64,000 bases of DNA from assembly GCA_905233725.1 (NCBI GenBank), contig CAJOEM010000006.1, positions 1-64,000 on the forward strand, read 5' to 3'. This DNA is from an uncultured Synergistales bacterium. GTDB lineage: Bacteria; Synergistota; Synergistia; Synergistales; Aminobacteriaceae. A model generated the notes under the pieces. The model made no database searches. It was not told the origin of the DNA and saw only the letters and a list, made by a program, of their open reading frames with translations. Numbering within the stretch: the stretch's first letter is position 1; every line of letters starts with the position of its first letter. The position numbers were made by a program, and so were the translations under genes. Of this stretch, positions 49,295 through 58,260 are shown in pieces.

Positions 49295-49408
49295 TTAATA
49301 ATAGTTAGCGAATTCTCGTTAGAATCTTCCATGAATAATTCACGATTCGAGATTAGAATTACACGTGCTTTGAAATGAGCGATTATATTTACTCAGGAGG
49401 TTATTATC

Positions 49409-50875
49409 ATGAAGAATTTTAGAATCATTTCAGGTGTAGCAATTTTAGCAGTAATATTTACGTGTGGGAGCGCATTTGCAGCATTGACGACGTTGCCGCA
49501 AGATTCGAGTTCAAATTCGAGTCTGAATCCGATTGTGGCGATTTTCAAGAAAGCTTCAACAGCAGTGGTGAATATTGACGTTGAGAAGACTGCTCAGAGG
49601 CGAGTCAGTCCATTCCCGTTTGATGACGATCCGGTGTTCAGGCATTTCTTCGGGGACGCGTTCAAGGATTTCACACGCTCAGTTCCGATGAAGGGACGCG
49701 GTTCAGGCTTTATCGTGACGAAAGACGGACAAATTCTCACGAATAATCACGTTGTCGATGGCGTTGACAAGATCACAGTTTCCGTTCTGTTATCCGACGG
49801 CAGCAAGAAAACTTATCCGGCGCGAATTTTGGGAAATGACCCGACGTATGACGTTGCAGTAATCAAGATCGATGCGGACGAAGATTTGCCGACGCTGGAA
49901 CTCGGAGATTCTGATGCTCTCGAAGTTGGCGAATTTGTCGTAGCGATTGGCAATCCTCTGGGCTTTGAACACTCGGTCACGGCTGGAGTAATCTCGGCGA
50001 AAAACCGCAGCATTCACGCACAAGACGTAAATTTCGACGATTTTCTGCAAACTGACGCGGCGATTAATCCTGGAAATTCTGGCGGACCGTTAATCGACAT
50101 GAACGGCAAAGTAATCGGAATTAACACAGCAATCATTCCGTATGCTCAGGGATTGGGCTTTGCGATTCCGGTCAATCGTGCGAAAGAAGTCATGGGTGAT
50201 TTGGTCTCATATGGACGTGTGAAACGTGGCTGGCTGGGAGTTTCGATTCAGAAAGTCACTCCGGAAATTGCGAAAGCTTACGGTGTTCGTGGCGAAGGCG
50301 GCGCGATAATCGGCGATGTTTTCAAAGATTCTGCTGCTGAGAAAGGCGGTTTGAAACGCGGCGATGTCGTAATCGAAATCAACGGTGAGAAAGTCAAGGA
50401 CGTAGATTGGTTCGTGCAGAAAGTCAGAACACTTTCACCTGGTTCGACTGTAAACCTGAAAATAATTCGCAGGAAGCGTGAACACACATTGAGAATCAAA
50501 CTCGATGAACGCCCGAATACAGCTGATGGTCGCGTGAAAGAGAACGATCTTAAATCCGGCAAGTCTGATCAAAAAGGCTCCGAAGCTCTGAAGGATTTCG
50601 GCATCGAAGAAGTTTTGACGCTGAATAATTCTCTCAGGCGCAAATACAAGATTGATTCAAAAACTGACGGCTTGATAATCTCGAAAGTTTCCAGAGATTC
50701 GCTTGCTGCTGCTCAGGGGATTCGTGAGGGCGATTTGCTTCAGGAAGTCAACGGCTTCGAGGTGAAAACTCCGGAAGATATTTCCAAAGCTGTTGATAAA
50801 AATGACAAGGCGTTAATAATCATGATCGAGCGCGAGGGTTCAACATTTATCGTGCAGGTCACGAAGAGCGAGTAA
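49409..50875 (+). CDS. Do/DegP family periplasmic serine protease with two PDZ domains
   Basis: GSGFIVTKDGQILTNNHVVDG, DAAINPGNSGGPLIDMNGKVIG. Confidence 0.96.
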   Translation: MKNFRIISGVAILAVIFTCGSAFAALTTLPQDSSSNSSLNPIVAIFKKASTAVVNIDVEKTAQRRVSPFPFDDDPVFRHFFGDAFKDFTRSVPMKGRGSGFIVTKDGQILTNNHVVDGVDKITVSVLLSDGSKKTYPARILGNDPTYDVAVIKIDADEDLPTLELGDSDALEVGEFVVAIGNPLGFEHSVTAGVISAKNRSIHAQDVNFDDFLQTDAAINPGNSGGPLIDMNGKVIGINTAIIPYAQGLGFAIPVNRAKEVMGDLVSYGRVKRGWLGVSIQKVTPEIAKAYGVRGEGGAIIGDVFKDSAAEKGGLKRGDVVIEINGEKVKDVDWFVQKVRTLSPGSTVNLKIIRRKREHTLRIKLDERPNTADGRVKENDLKSGKSDQKGSEALKDFGIEEVLTLNNSLRRKYKIDSKTDGLIISKVSRDSLAAAQGIREGDLLQEVNGFEVKTPEDISKAVDKNDKALIIMIEREGSTFIVQVTKSE

Positions 50876-50911
50876 TTTTTATAAAGCGCAAAGTGTAAAA
50901 TGCAAAATAAG

Positions 50912-50945
50912 ACGCAGGCTAATCAACACAACCTGCGTTTTTTAT
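50912..50945 (+). terminator. Intrinsic terminator
   Basis: ACGCAGGCTAATCAACACAACCTGCGTTTTTTA. Confidence 0.85.
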
Positions 50946-50953
50946 TGCTATTA

Positions 50954-51949
50954 TTATCTCTGGACGAATGCAGGCGTATTTGCTGGAGCGTTCAGAAATT
51001 TCTTGAGTTCATCGTCGAGTTTCAGAAGCGTTATCGAGAAACCTTCCATGTCGAGCGATGTCATGTAATTCCCCACCAGAGTTTTCGCAACGGAAATATT
51101 TTTCGCAGCCAAGACTTCTTTCACGTGCTTATTCGCCACGAAGAGTTCCATCAAAGGAGTTCCGCCCATTCCGTTAATCATCACAGCAACTTCGCAGCCT
51201 GAATCGTAAATTCCCTCTGCAAAAATCTTCGCGAGTAATTTGTCAGCAATCGCGTTCACCGGACTGATTTTCTCACGATTTACACCGGGTTCGCCGTGAA
51301 TGCCAATTCCGATTTCAATCTCGTCGTCCTGCAAATCAAAACTCGGCTTCCCAGCAGCAGGAACTGTGCAAGCATCAAGAGCCATTCCCATCGAGCGCAC
51401 GTTAGCGATAACTTTCTCTGCAATGCGCTTTACGTTCTCAAGATCAGCTCCGGATTCAGCAGCAGCTCCAGCAATCTTGTGTACGAAAACTGTTCCGGCA
51501 ATTCCGCGTCGTCCAGTTGTCCAGGTGCTGTTTTCAACTGCAACGTCATCAGCTACGACAACTTTCTCGACTTTGATGCCATCATCAGCAGCCATGTCCG
51601 CAGCCATTTCGAAATTCATTACGTCTCCGGTGTAATTCTTGATTACGAGCAACACGCCTTTTCCGCCATCGACAGCTTTGATTGCCTCGTAAACCTGATC
51701 CGGTGTCGGTGATGTGAAGACTGCTCCTGCAACTGCGCCGTCAAGCATTCCTTCGCCAACGTAGCCGCCGTGTGAAGGTTCGTGACCACTGCCGCCGCCC
51801 GAGACTAACGCAACTTTCTTTGACGCTCCACACGCACGCACAAGAACTTCGAAGCCATCAAGACGCTTCACGTACTCAGGATACGCAGCGACCATTCCGT
51901 CCAACATTTCGCTGACGATATTATCAACGCCGTTAATTAATTTTTTCAT
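50954..51949 (-). CDS. dhaK: Dihydroxyacetone kinase subunit DhaK
   Basis: ALVSGGGSGHEPSHGGYVGEGMLDGAVAG, KNYTGDVMNFEMA, GIGIHGEPG; start at 51949 after GGGAGG. Confidence 0.95.
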   Translation of the reverse strand: MKKLINGVDNIVSEMLDGMVAAYPEYVKRLDGFEVLVRACGASKKVALVSGGGSGHEPSHGGYVGEGMLDGAVAGAVFTSPTPDQVYEAIKAVDGGKGVLLVIKNYTGDVMNFEMAADMAADDGIKVEKVVVADDVAVENSTWTTGRRGIAGTVFVHKIAGAAAESGADLENVKRIAEKVIANVRSMGMALDACTVPAAGKPSFDLQDDEIEIGIGIHGEPGVNREKISPVNAIADKLLAKIFAEGIYDSGCEVAVMINGMGGTPLMELFVANKHVKEVLAAKNISVAKTLVGNYMTSLDMEGFSITLLKLDDELKKFLNAPANTPAFVQR

Positions 51950-51970
51950 GCCAATTTGCCTCCCATAATT

Positions 51971-52121
51971 TTTCAATCCACGATTTCAATCCACGCAAAG
52001 CGGTAAACGGACTCTCCACTTATGCGACAAACTCCAGTGATATAAAACACTTTGAGAAATAAAATTACCGGGAAAAATAACTGATTTCAAGCCATTTTAA
52101 TTATAAAGGAGAAATACACGA
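51971..52121 (-). repeat. Dispersed AT-rich element, copy 2 (shortened), between dhaM and dhaK
   Basis: Reverse complement TTGAAATCAGTTATTTTTCCCGG...GTCCGTTTACCGCTTTGCGTGGATTGAAATCGTGGATTGAAA; lacks 47 bp present in copies 1 and 3. Confidence 0.88.
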
Positions 52122-52138
52122 TAAAGAATATATATTTT

Positions 52139-52543
52139 TCACGCGAGAATTTTTCGATTCTCACGAGCTTCTTCTGCTGCCTTCAAAACTGATTCGAGAT
52201 CGCCGCCTGTAACAGCCTCAACTGCCGCACAAATCGCGCCCTCAACAATCGGAGCGTCTGCCAATTTCACAGCGATATTATTTTCCGGATCATCGTGTAA
52301 TAAATCAATCGCCGTTTCCGCACTCAGGATTCCACTGCCCAAATCCGCGAGAATTATCACACCGTCACCATCGTTCGCAGCTTTAATCGCGTCCAGAATT
52401 TTCAGAGCATCCGTGCCAATGCTGCCGTCATCAAGTCCACCAGCCGGAATAATTTTATTATGTTCACGTGCCATTTCACGCGCAAGATCGCAAATTCCCT
52501 CGGCAATTTTCCAGCTATGAGACACGATTACAAGCCCGATCAT
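52139..52543 (-). CDS. dhaM: PTS-dependent dihydroxyacetone kinase phosphotransferase subunit DhaM (EIIA domain only)
   Basis: GLVIVSHSWKIAEGI, GGLDDGSIGTDALKI, ILADLGSGILSAETAID. Confidence 0.92.
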   Translation of the reverse strand: MIGLVIVSHSWKIAEGICDLAREMAREHNKIIPAGGLDDGSIGTDALKILDAIKAANDGDGVIILADLGSGILSAETAIDLLHDDPENNIAVKLADAPIVEGAICAAVEAVTGGDLESVLKAAEEARENRKILA

Positions 52544-53169
52544 GATTGCCTGCTCCTGAGAAATTCCAGAGTCGTTCGCAGAATTATCGTCGCTGAAGTT
52601 GCGCCTGGGTCTTGATGTCCAATGCTGCGTTCTCCCAAATAACTCGCACGGCCTTTAGTAGCAATAATCGTCTTGGTAAATTCTACGCCATCTTCGGCAG
52701 CTTTACACGCATTTTCCAGAGCCTGAATCATGTTTTGATTTTGTGAGAGCGATTCGCAATATTTTTCGTACGCAGGGATTATCGCGTCTAACATAGTTTT
52801 CTCACCCTTGACAGCATGACCGCGTTTCTGTATTCCGGCGATTGCGACTTCGAGAACTTTTTGTAAATCTTCGGGAGTGATTTCGGATTTTCCAGCGAGA
52901 ATTTTCCCAGCTTCCATGTAGGCAGTGCCGTATAATGGACCGGACGCTCCGCCGACTGTTGATAACAGCGTCATACCGGTTTTCTTGAGAGCCGCGCCAA
53001 AATCGTTGTTATCATTCGGGACTTTCTCGACTACAGCTGCAAATCCCCGTGCCATATTTATTCCGTGATCTGAGTCGCCAATTTCGCGGTCAAGTTCGGT
53101 CAGGAAATCTTTGTTCGCAATAATTTGTTTCGCAGTTTGTTCGAGGTATTCGTAAATTTCAGAAGGCAT
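52540..53169 (-). CDS. dhaL: Dihydroxyacetone kinase subunit DhaL
   Basis: LDREIGDSDHGINMARGF, GGASGPLYGTAYM, RASYLGERSIGHQDPGATS. Confidence 0.95.
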   Translation of the reverse strand: MPSEIYEYLEQTAKQIIANKDFLTELDREIGDSDHGINMARGFAAVVEKVPNDNNDFGAALKKTGMTLLSTVGGASGPLYGTAYMEAGKILAGKSEITPEDLQKVLEVAIAGIQKRGHAVKGEKTMLDAIIPAYEKYCESLSQNQNMIQALENACKAAEDGVEFTKTIIATKGRASYLGERSIGHQDPGATSATIILRTTLEFLRSRQS

Positions 53170-53348
53170 TGTTATTTTCCTCCGAGTTTGATTGATTTGA
53201 ATGATTGAGTGATTGTGTATGTAAAATTTCTTGTGAAGATTTCGCGTTTATTATAAAATATCTCGCCGTAATTTGAAATTGAAATTCTAATTGGAGTTGA
53301 TGCAAAATTTTTGGAAATGGAATTGGAAATGTAAATAATAATAGTAAC

Positions 53349-53804
53349 GTGAAATTTCTGGTGCGTGGCGCGTTGATTGCTGCGTTGTATGCCGCGTTGA
53401 CGATAATTCTCGAACCGATTTCATACGGGGCGCTTCAGTGCAGAATTTCGGAGGCGCTGACGTTGTTGCCGTTTATCATGCCCGAAGCTATTCCAGGATT
53501 ATTCGTCGGTTGCATTGTCGCGAATTTCTACGGAGGCTTCGGAATTGCTGACATAGTTTTCGGCAGTGCGGCGACGTTGTTGGCTGCGATTTGTACGCGA
53601 AAATTTTCGTGGGGAAATATTTATCTCGCGGCTGTGTATCCGGTGATTTTCAACGCGATAATTATCGGAACGATGTTGAATCTTGTGACGGATGCGCCAT
53701 TGATTGCGACTGGAATTTACGTCGGATTAGGCGAGGCGGCAGCGTGTTTTTTAATCGGGATTCCGTTGGTGAAGATTTTGAAATCGCGAATAATAATTAA
53801 CTAA
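53349..53804 (+). CDS. QueT-type queuosine precursor transporter
   Basis: EPISYGALQCRISEALTLLPFIMPEAIPGLFVGC, membrane protein of about 150 aa. Confidence 0.88.
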   Translation: MKFLVRGALIAALYAALTIILEPISYGALQCRISEALTLLPFIMPEAIPGLFVGCIVANFYGGFGIADIVFGSAATLLAAICTRKFSWGNIYLAAVYPVIFNAIIIGTMLNLVTDAPLIATGIYVGLGEAAACFLIGIPLVKILKSRIIIN

Positions 53805-53902
53805 AATTACGGTTAATATACGGCTCAGAACGGTTATAATATGCACGTATTTTTCTAACAATATTTTTTCTAAATTTTTTCGGAGGAAGAATTTTTTTTC
53901 AC

Positions 53903-54382
53903 ATGAAGAAGTTTTCAAGTTTTACAGGAATTGCAGTATTAGTGTTAGCATTGATGTTAGTGTTTTCAGGTTCAGCGTTTGCGGCGGCTAAGAAGCCCTC
54001 AACCACACAGGCAACAACAGCAGCTTCAACTGGCAGTGTCGGAATCGTTGACCGCTCGGAAATCTTGAGGAATCACCCGGGACTTGCCAAAGCTCAGCAG
54101 CAACTCACAGAGATCGCGCGCAAAAAAGAGAATGAGGCAAAAGCAGCAGCTGATAAAGAGACAGACACTGCGAAAAAAGCTCAGGCTGTTCAGGCGAAGA
54201 GAATGGAACTCGCTCAGGAAGAACAGAAATTGATGGCACCGATTTATCGTGATTGTGAGCAGGCAGTGCGTGAAGTTGCGGTGCGTAAGAAATTGACGCT
54301 GGTTCTCGACAAGTTTGTTGTGTTGATTGGCGGCGAGGATATTACTCAGGACGTTATACAGCAGCTTGCGAAGAAAAAATAG
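53903..54382 (+). CDS. OmpH/Skp family periplasmic chaperone
   Basis: Signal peptide, VGIVDRSEILRNHPGLAKAQQQL, coiled coil, LTLVLDK. Confidence 0.87.
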   Translation: MKKFSSFTGIAVLVLALMLVFSGSAFAAAKKPSTTQATTAASTGSVGIVDRSEILRNHPGLAKAQQQLTEIARKKENEAKAAADKETDTAKKAQAVQAKRMELAQEEQKLMAPIYRDCEQAVREVAVRKKLTLVLDKFVVLIGGEDITQDVIQQLAKKK

Positions 54383-54395
54383 CGAGTGAAATTTC

Positions 54396-55622
54396 ATGCG
54401 GAGAATATTATTTTTTAGCCTGTTAATATTCTTCAGTTTTGGAATCGTAATTAATGCAGCGTTCTGCGCCCAAGTGAATCCGGAGCAAAATCGGGATCGC
54501 GTTTGGGTGTGGAACGTTCCTGTTGTTTCGCCCTCAGGTGGCTGGGAGAATGAACCCGGGAAATCTATCAGCACGGCGTTGACATGGGCTGAGCGTGAAA
54601 TTTCCGAGAGCAGTCGCGGCACAGGCGGTCATGATATAAAATTTGTGCGCCTTGAATTGTCGGCTGATATTGAAGATCCTGCACTTGCGGCTGAGTTGCT
54701 TGATTTGCAGATTAATGCGAGTACGATAGCTGTGATGAGTTTCGGCGGCTATGAAGTTGATCGCGTTCTCGTGCGTCGCATGACAGGAAACGCAATCCCG
54801 TTATTCCTTGCTGGCGGTGAAAATATCTTGATAGATCGCAATGGTCGTCCGTTGTCGAATATTTTTGCGCTGGATTTGTATCGCGATTACAGGAGCGCGG
54901 CTTTTGCTGAATACGCTCGGAAAACTTTCCCGCCGGAGACGAGACTTGCACTTGCTGCGAGCAGATTCACGGTTAATCAGGAACGTGAGGCGAAGATTTG
55001 CTACACGCTGCTGGATGACGCAGGATTTTTGCCGATGCCGTTTTGGGCGGACGCTTCAGCTAGAGATTCGTTCTCAATGATGTCAGAGGAAATCGAGAGT
55101 TCTCAGGGTGAGAAATCCGGGATCATGATCTCGTTCATGGGCAGCATGGGCGCGAGGGAAATTTGGCGTAATTTCATGAGATTGCGTTCGGCTTGGAGAT
55201 TGTGGAATTGTTCGGCTCCTGATGAAAGCTACTTGTCGTGTCGCGGAATGGTCTTGGCTGATCAGAACGTGTTGTTAAACAAGATCGGCGGCTTTATCGC
55301 TGTGAAACGTCAAATCTGGTCAACACGTGCGATGCCGATTTCGGATAATGTCGCGGCTGGAAGAGTTCTGGCGCTGGTCTCATGGCTGCAGAAAGGAATT
55401 GATTCGCTGCCTCAGCCGTTGGATTCAATTCCGAGAAATTCGCTTTTGCAGAGTCTGGAGCGCGTGAAAAATATCTCGTTTGGCAATCAGATTCTGGATA
55501 TTTCGCCGAGTTTGCATAGACCGTATGCTCGAAATGTTTATATCGTCGAAGTCAGGAATCGCGATTACGAAATAATAGACACGGTTTTGACGAAAGGACT
55601 TGTTTACGTGCCGTCGTATTGA
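54396..55622 (+). CDS. Hypothetical secreted protein, possibly type I periplasmic-binding-like fold
   Basis: Signal peptide; alternating alpha/beta pattern (STIAVMSFGGYEVDRVLVRRMTGNAIPLFLAGG); domain call is weak. Confidence 0.65.
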   Translation: MRRILFFSLLIFFSFGIVINAAFCAQVNPEQNRDRVWVWNVPVVSPSGGWENEPGKSISTALTWAEREISESSRGTGGHDIKFVRLELSADIEDPALAAELLDLQINASTIAVMSFGGYEVDRVLVRRMTGNAIPLFLAGGENILIDRNGRPLSNIFALDLYRDYRSAAFAEYARKTFPPETRLALAASRFTVNQEREAKICYTLLDDAGFLPMPFWADASARDSFSMMSEEIESSQGEKSGIMISFMGSMGAREIWRNFMRLRSAWRLWNCSAPDESYLSCRGMVLADQNVLLNKIGGFIAVKRQIWSTRAMPISDNVAAGRVLALVSWLQKGIDSLPQPLDSIPRNSLLQSLERVKNISFGNQILDISPSLHRPYARNVYIVEVRNRDYEIIDTVLTKGLVYVPSY

Positions 55623-55625
55623 TAA

Positions 55626-55655
55626 TTGAGAATCGAGAATCGAGAATTGAGATTG
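55626..55655. repeat. Short degenerate tandem repeat (GAGAATC-like 7-mers)
   Basis: TTGAGAATCGAGAATCGAGAATTGAGATT. Confidence 0.6.
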
Positions 55656-55695
55656 GAATTTGAGATTTCACGTTTTATATTTCATAACGGGTATT

Positions 55696-55744
55696 AAAAA
55701 TTTTGCGGGAGAGTTCTTGATGGGAATTTTTCCGCAAAATTTTT
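55696..55744. other. Perfect 13-bp inverted repeat (terminator-like hairpin)
   Basis: AAAAATTTTGCGG (55696-55708) and CCGCAAAATTTTT (55732-55744), 23-nt loop. Confidence 0.7.
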
Positions 55745-55766
55745 TTGAGGCAAAATATTATATTTC

Positions 55767-55985
55767 TTTCAATCCACGCAAAGCGGTAAACGGACTCTCC
55801 ACTTATGCGACAAACTCCAGTGATATAAAACACTTTGAGAAATAAAATTACCGGAAAAAATAACGAGCGTTCGGTAAAATTATTTTTTATACTTATATCA
55901 GACTTTGTCTTTGATTTCAAGCCATTTTAATTATAAAATTTTAATTATAAAATAGAACAAAGCTTTACCGTTTTAGGATAAATAC
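55767..55985 (-). repeat. Dispersed AT-rich element, copy 3 (long form)
   Basis: Reverse complement matches copy 1 over about 200 bp; ends GTCCGTTTACCGCTTTGCGTGGATTGAAA. Confidence 0.88.
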
Positions 55986-56031
55986 TATAATTTGTGTGAG
56001 AATAATATTTTGAAATTCGAAAGGGGAAATC

Positions 56032-58227
56032 ATGTCTGAAAAACTCGTTGTGAAATTTTCCGAAACGCTGGACGGATTGGAAAGTGAAGACAAATTCTCG
56101 TCTCTGGTCAAATTGGGAAGAGATGCGCTTGAATGTCTCGATGCTGATAATAACTCGTGCATGATATATCTCGAACGAATGGCGCGCGTCATGGTGAGAT
56201 TGATATACAGGCGCTATAACTTGTTCGTGGATTCTGCAAATATCACGCCCGAAAATCTGCAGAACCTGAATGACCTCGGGATTATAAACCAGAAAGCCCT
56301 CACGAGATTCAAAACGCTGCTTGTCAGCCATGACGATGATAACGCAAAAAGAGCGATTCAAATCATGACCCCGCTGTGTAATCAGTTGCGCAAGATATAT
56401 AACAGCGATTTTGAATTCGTTGGCGAGAAATTTCCGCCTGAGATCGTCGCATATTTAAAAGAAGCCGAGAGCAGAATGTATTCTGACAGCGTTTCGTTTT
56501 TTATAAATCTTGAGAATGCGTGCGAGGCCGCTGTGAGTTTCATCGTCGCACACAAGAAAATCAGACTTCCAGCTTCGAATGATATTCGCGAAAAATACGT
56601 GAATAGCTTGAAAGCACTGTTACGAGAGAAAGTCATACGTGAACAGGGTTATTCGGTTTTGTGCGATGTCAAAGAGGCGAGAAATAATTTTGCACATATA
56701 GGAACAGGTGATTTTATGCTCGAAGACAAGGGAAAGGCAAATCTGCTGCAACGTGTTAAATCTTTATTCAAGTTTTTCAGCGGATTATTGACGGTCAGCT
56801 CTGAGAAAAAGAATCAGGATAAGGGCGCTCATGTCAGCAGTCAGATTCATGTTCATGATTCGAAAACGAAAATTTTGCAATTAAAAACTTCCGGGATTTT
56901 GGAAGGCGACAAGATAGAATCAGGTTCAGGTCCTGAAATTGAAGATTCACTCAAGATTTACGAGACCGCAGATTTGCAGGAAGTTCAGGAGAAAATTAAA
57001 TCCGGCGCAGATGTAAACGAACGCAGCTCACTAGGCAACACGCCACTGATGCACGCAGCGAAATGCAATGCCCCGTACGTCGTGAAATTTTTGCTCGAAT
57101 CCGGCGCTGATGTAAATGCTAAGAACAAGAAAGCTTGGACGGCGTTGTTATTTGCGGCAGCGTATAATACCGGCGATGTTGTGGAATTGTTGCTCGAATC
57201 CGGCGCTGATGTGAACGCGAAGAATAAAAAAGACAAAACGGCGATAATTTGCGCGCTTGAGTCTTCATCGACAGAAAATATTCATGATGTCGTGAGAATC
57301 TTGGTCGAACACGGTGCAGATGAACACGCGGTTGCCAGTAATGGCAGGATGGCAGCGGATTTTCTCGGGAAGGTTCGTGATTTGAAATTCGAGGCTATAA
57401 GTGATGAAGATTTCGTCGAGTTATGCAAGTCCGCAAGCATGAGGCAAATTTACGACGCTATCAGACACGGCGCGAATATCAACGCTAGAACAAAAGATAA
57501 TTCCAGCGCATTAATGTTCGCCGCGAGATTTAATCGTCCGGTAATTGTTGAGTACTTGATTGCCAACGGAGCTGACGTGAATCTCGAAAATGATAGGGGA
57601 AACGTTGCTCTGGATTTTGCGAGGACGAATGAGAATATGCAGGATTCTATCGCGTTGAAAAATCTTGCGTACAAAACTGAGCGGGAATTTCTGAAGATTT
57701 GCAAATCCGGAACTCTTGAACAAATTCAGGATTTTGTCGAAAGTGGCGCGAACGTGAATGCTCGTGCGAAAGACAAGTCCAGTGCATTGATGTTTGCAGC
57801 GAGATTTAGCAGCCCCGACGTTATAGATTTTTTGCTCTCGATCGGTGCGGACGCTAATCTGGAGAATGCGAAGGGAAATATTGCTCTGGATTTTGCGCGC
57901 GTGAACAAGAATTTGCAGGATTCGCCGGCGTTAAAAAATCTTGCGTATAAAACCGAACGGGAATTTCTCAAGATTTGCAAGTCCGGGAATATTAAACAGA
58001 TTCAGGAATTTGTCGAAAGTGGCGCGAATGTGAATGCTCGTGCGAAAGACAAATCCAGTGCGCTAATGTTCGCTGCGAGATTTAACAGTCCGGATGTGAT
58101 AAAATACCTGCTCTCGAACGGTGCCGACGTAAATCTCAAGAACACAAAGGGAAATGTTGCGCTTGATTTTGCGAAAGTGAATCCGAAAATTAATGCGTTA
58201 GATTTGCAGATTTTGTTCAAGAATTGA
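56032..58227 (+). CDS. Ankyrin-repeat protein with helical HEPN/DUF4145-like N-terminus
   Basis: Ankyrin motifs (NTPLMHAAKCNAPYVVKFLLESGADVNAKNKKAWTALLFAA); N-terminal CDVKEARNNFAHIG resembles the HEPN RxxxxH region. Confidence 0.88.
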   Translation: MSEKLVVKFSETLDGLESEDKFSSLVKLGRDALECLDADNNSCMIYLERMARVMVRLIYRRYNLFVDSANITPENLQNLNDLGIINQKALTRFKTLLVSHDDDNAKRAIQIMTPLCNQLRKIYNSDFEFVGEKFPPEIVAYLKEAESRMYSDSVSFFINLENACEAAVSFIVAHKKIRLPASNDIREKYVNSLKALLREKVIREQGYSVLCDVKEARNNFAHIGTGDFMLEDKGKANLLQRVKSLFKFFSGLLTVSSEKKNQDKGAHVSSQIHVHDSKTKILQLKTSGILEGDKIESGSGPEIEDSLKIYETADLQEVQEKIKSGADVNERSSLGNTPLMHAAKCNAPYVVKFLLESGADVNAKNKKAWTALLFAAAYNTGDVVELLLESGADVNAKNKKDKTAIICALESSSTENIHDVVRILVEHGADEHAVASNGRMAADFLGKVRDLKFEAISDEDFVELCKSASMRQIYDAIRHGANINARTKDNSSALMFAARFNRPVIVEYLIANGADVNLENDRGNVALDFARTNENMQDSIALKNLAYKTEREFLKICKSGTLEQIQDFVESGANVNARAKDKSSALMFAARFSSPDVIDFLLSIGADANLENAKGNIALDFARVNKNLQDSPALKNLAYKTEREFLKICKSGNIKQIQEFVESGANVNARAKDKSSALMFAARFNSPDVIKYLLSNGADVNLKNTKGNVALDFAKVNPKINALDLQILFKN
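57685..58187 (+). repeat. Tandem ankyrin modules, 276-bp period
   Basis: GAATTTCTSAAGATTTGCAARTCCGG at 57685 and 57961; GTCGAAAGTGGCGCGAA at 57736 and 58012. Confidence 0.85.
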
Positions 58228-58260
58228 TTACAGAATTAATTAACGGGGGAAAGAGACGCA

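Noticed and set aside
53170-53348. PreQ1 riboswitch upstream of the QueT-like gene
   Set aside because: I could not find the short preQ1-I stem-loop/A-rich tail consensus in this leader.
55767-55800. A CRISPR array at one of the element copies
   Set aside because: Only a single repeat-like unit per locus (plus a 13-bp partial duplication in copy 2); no regularly spaced repeats, spacers or cas genes, so not annotated as CRISPR.
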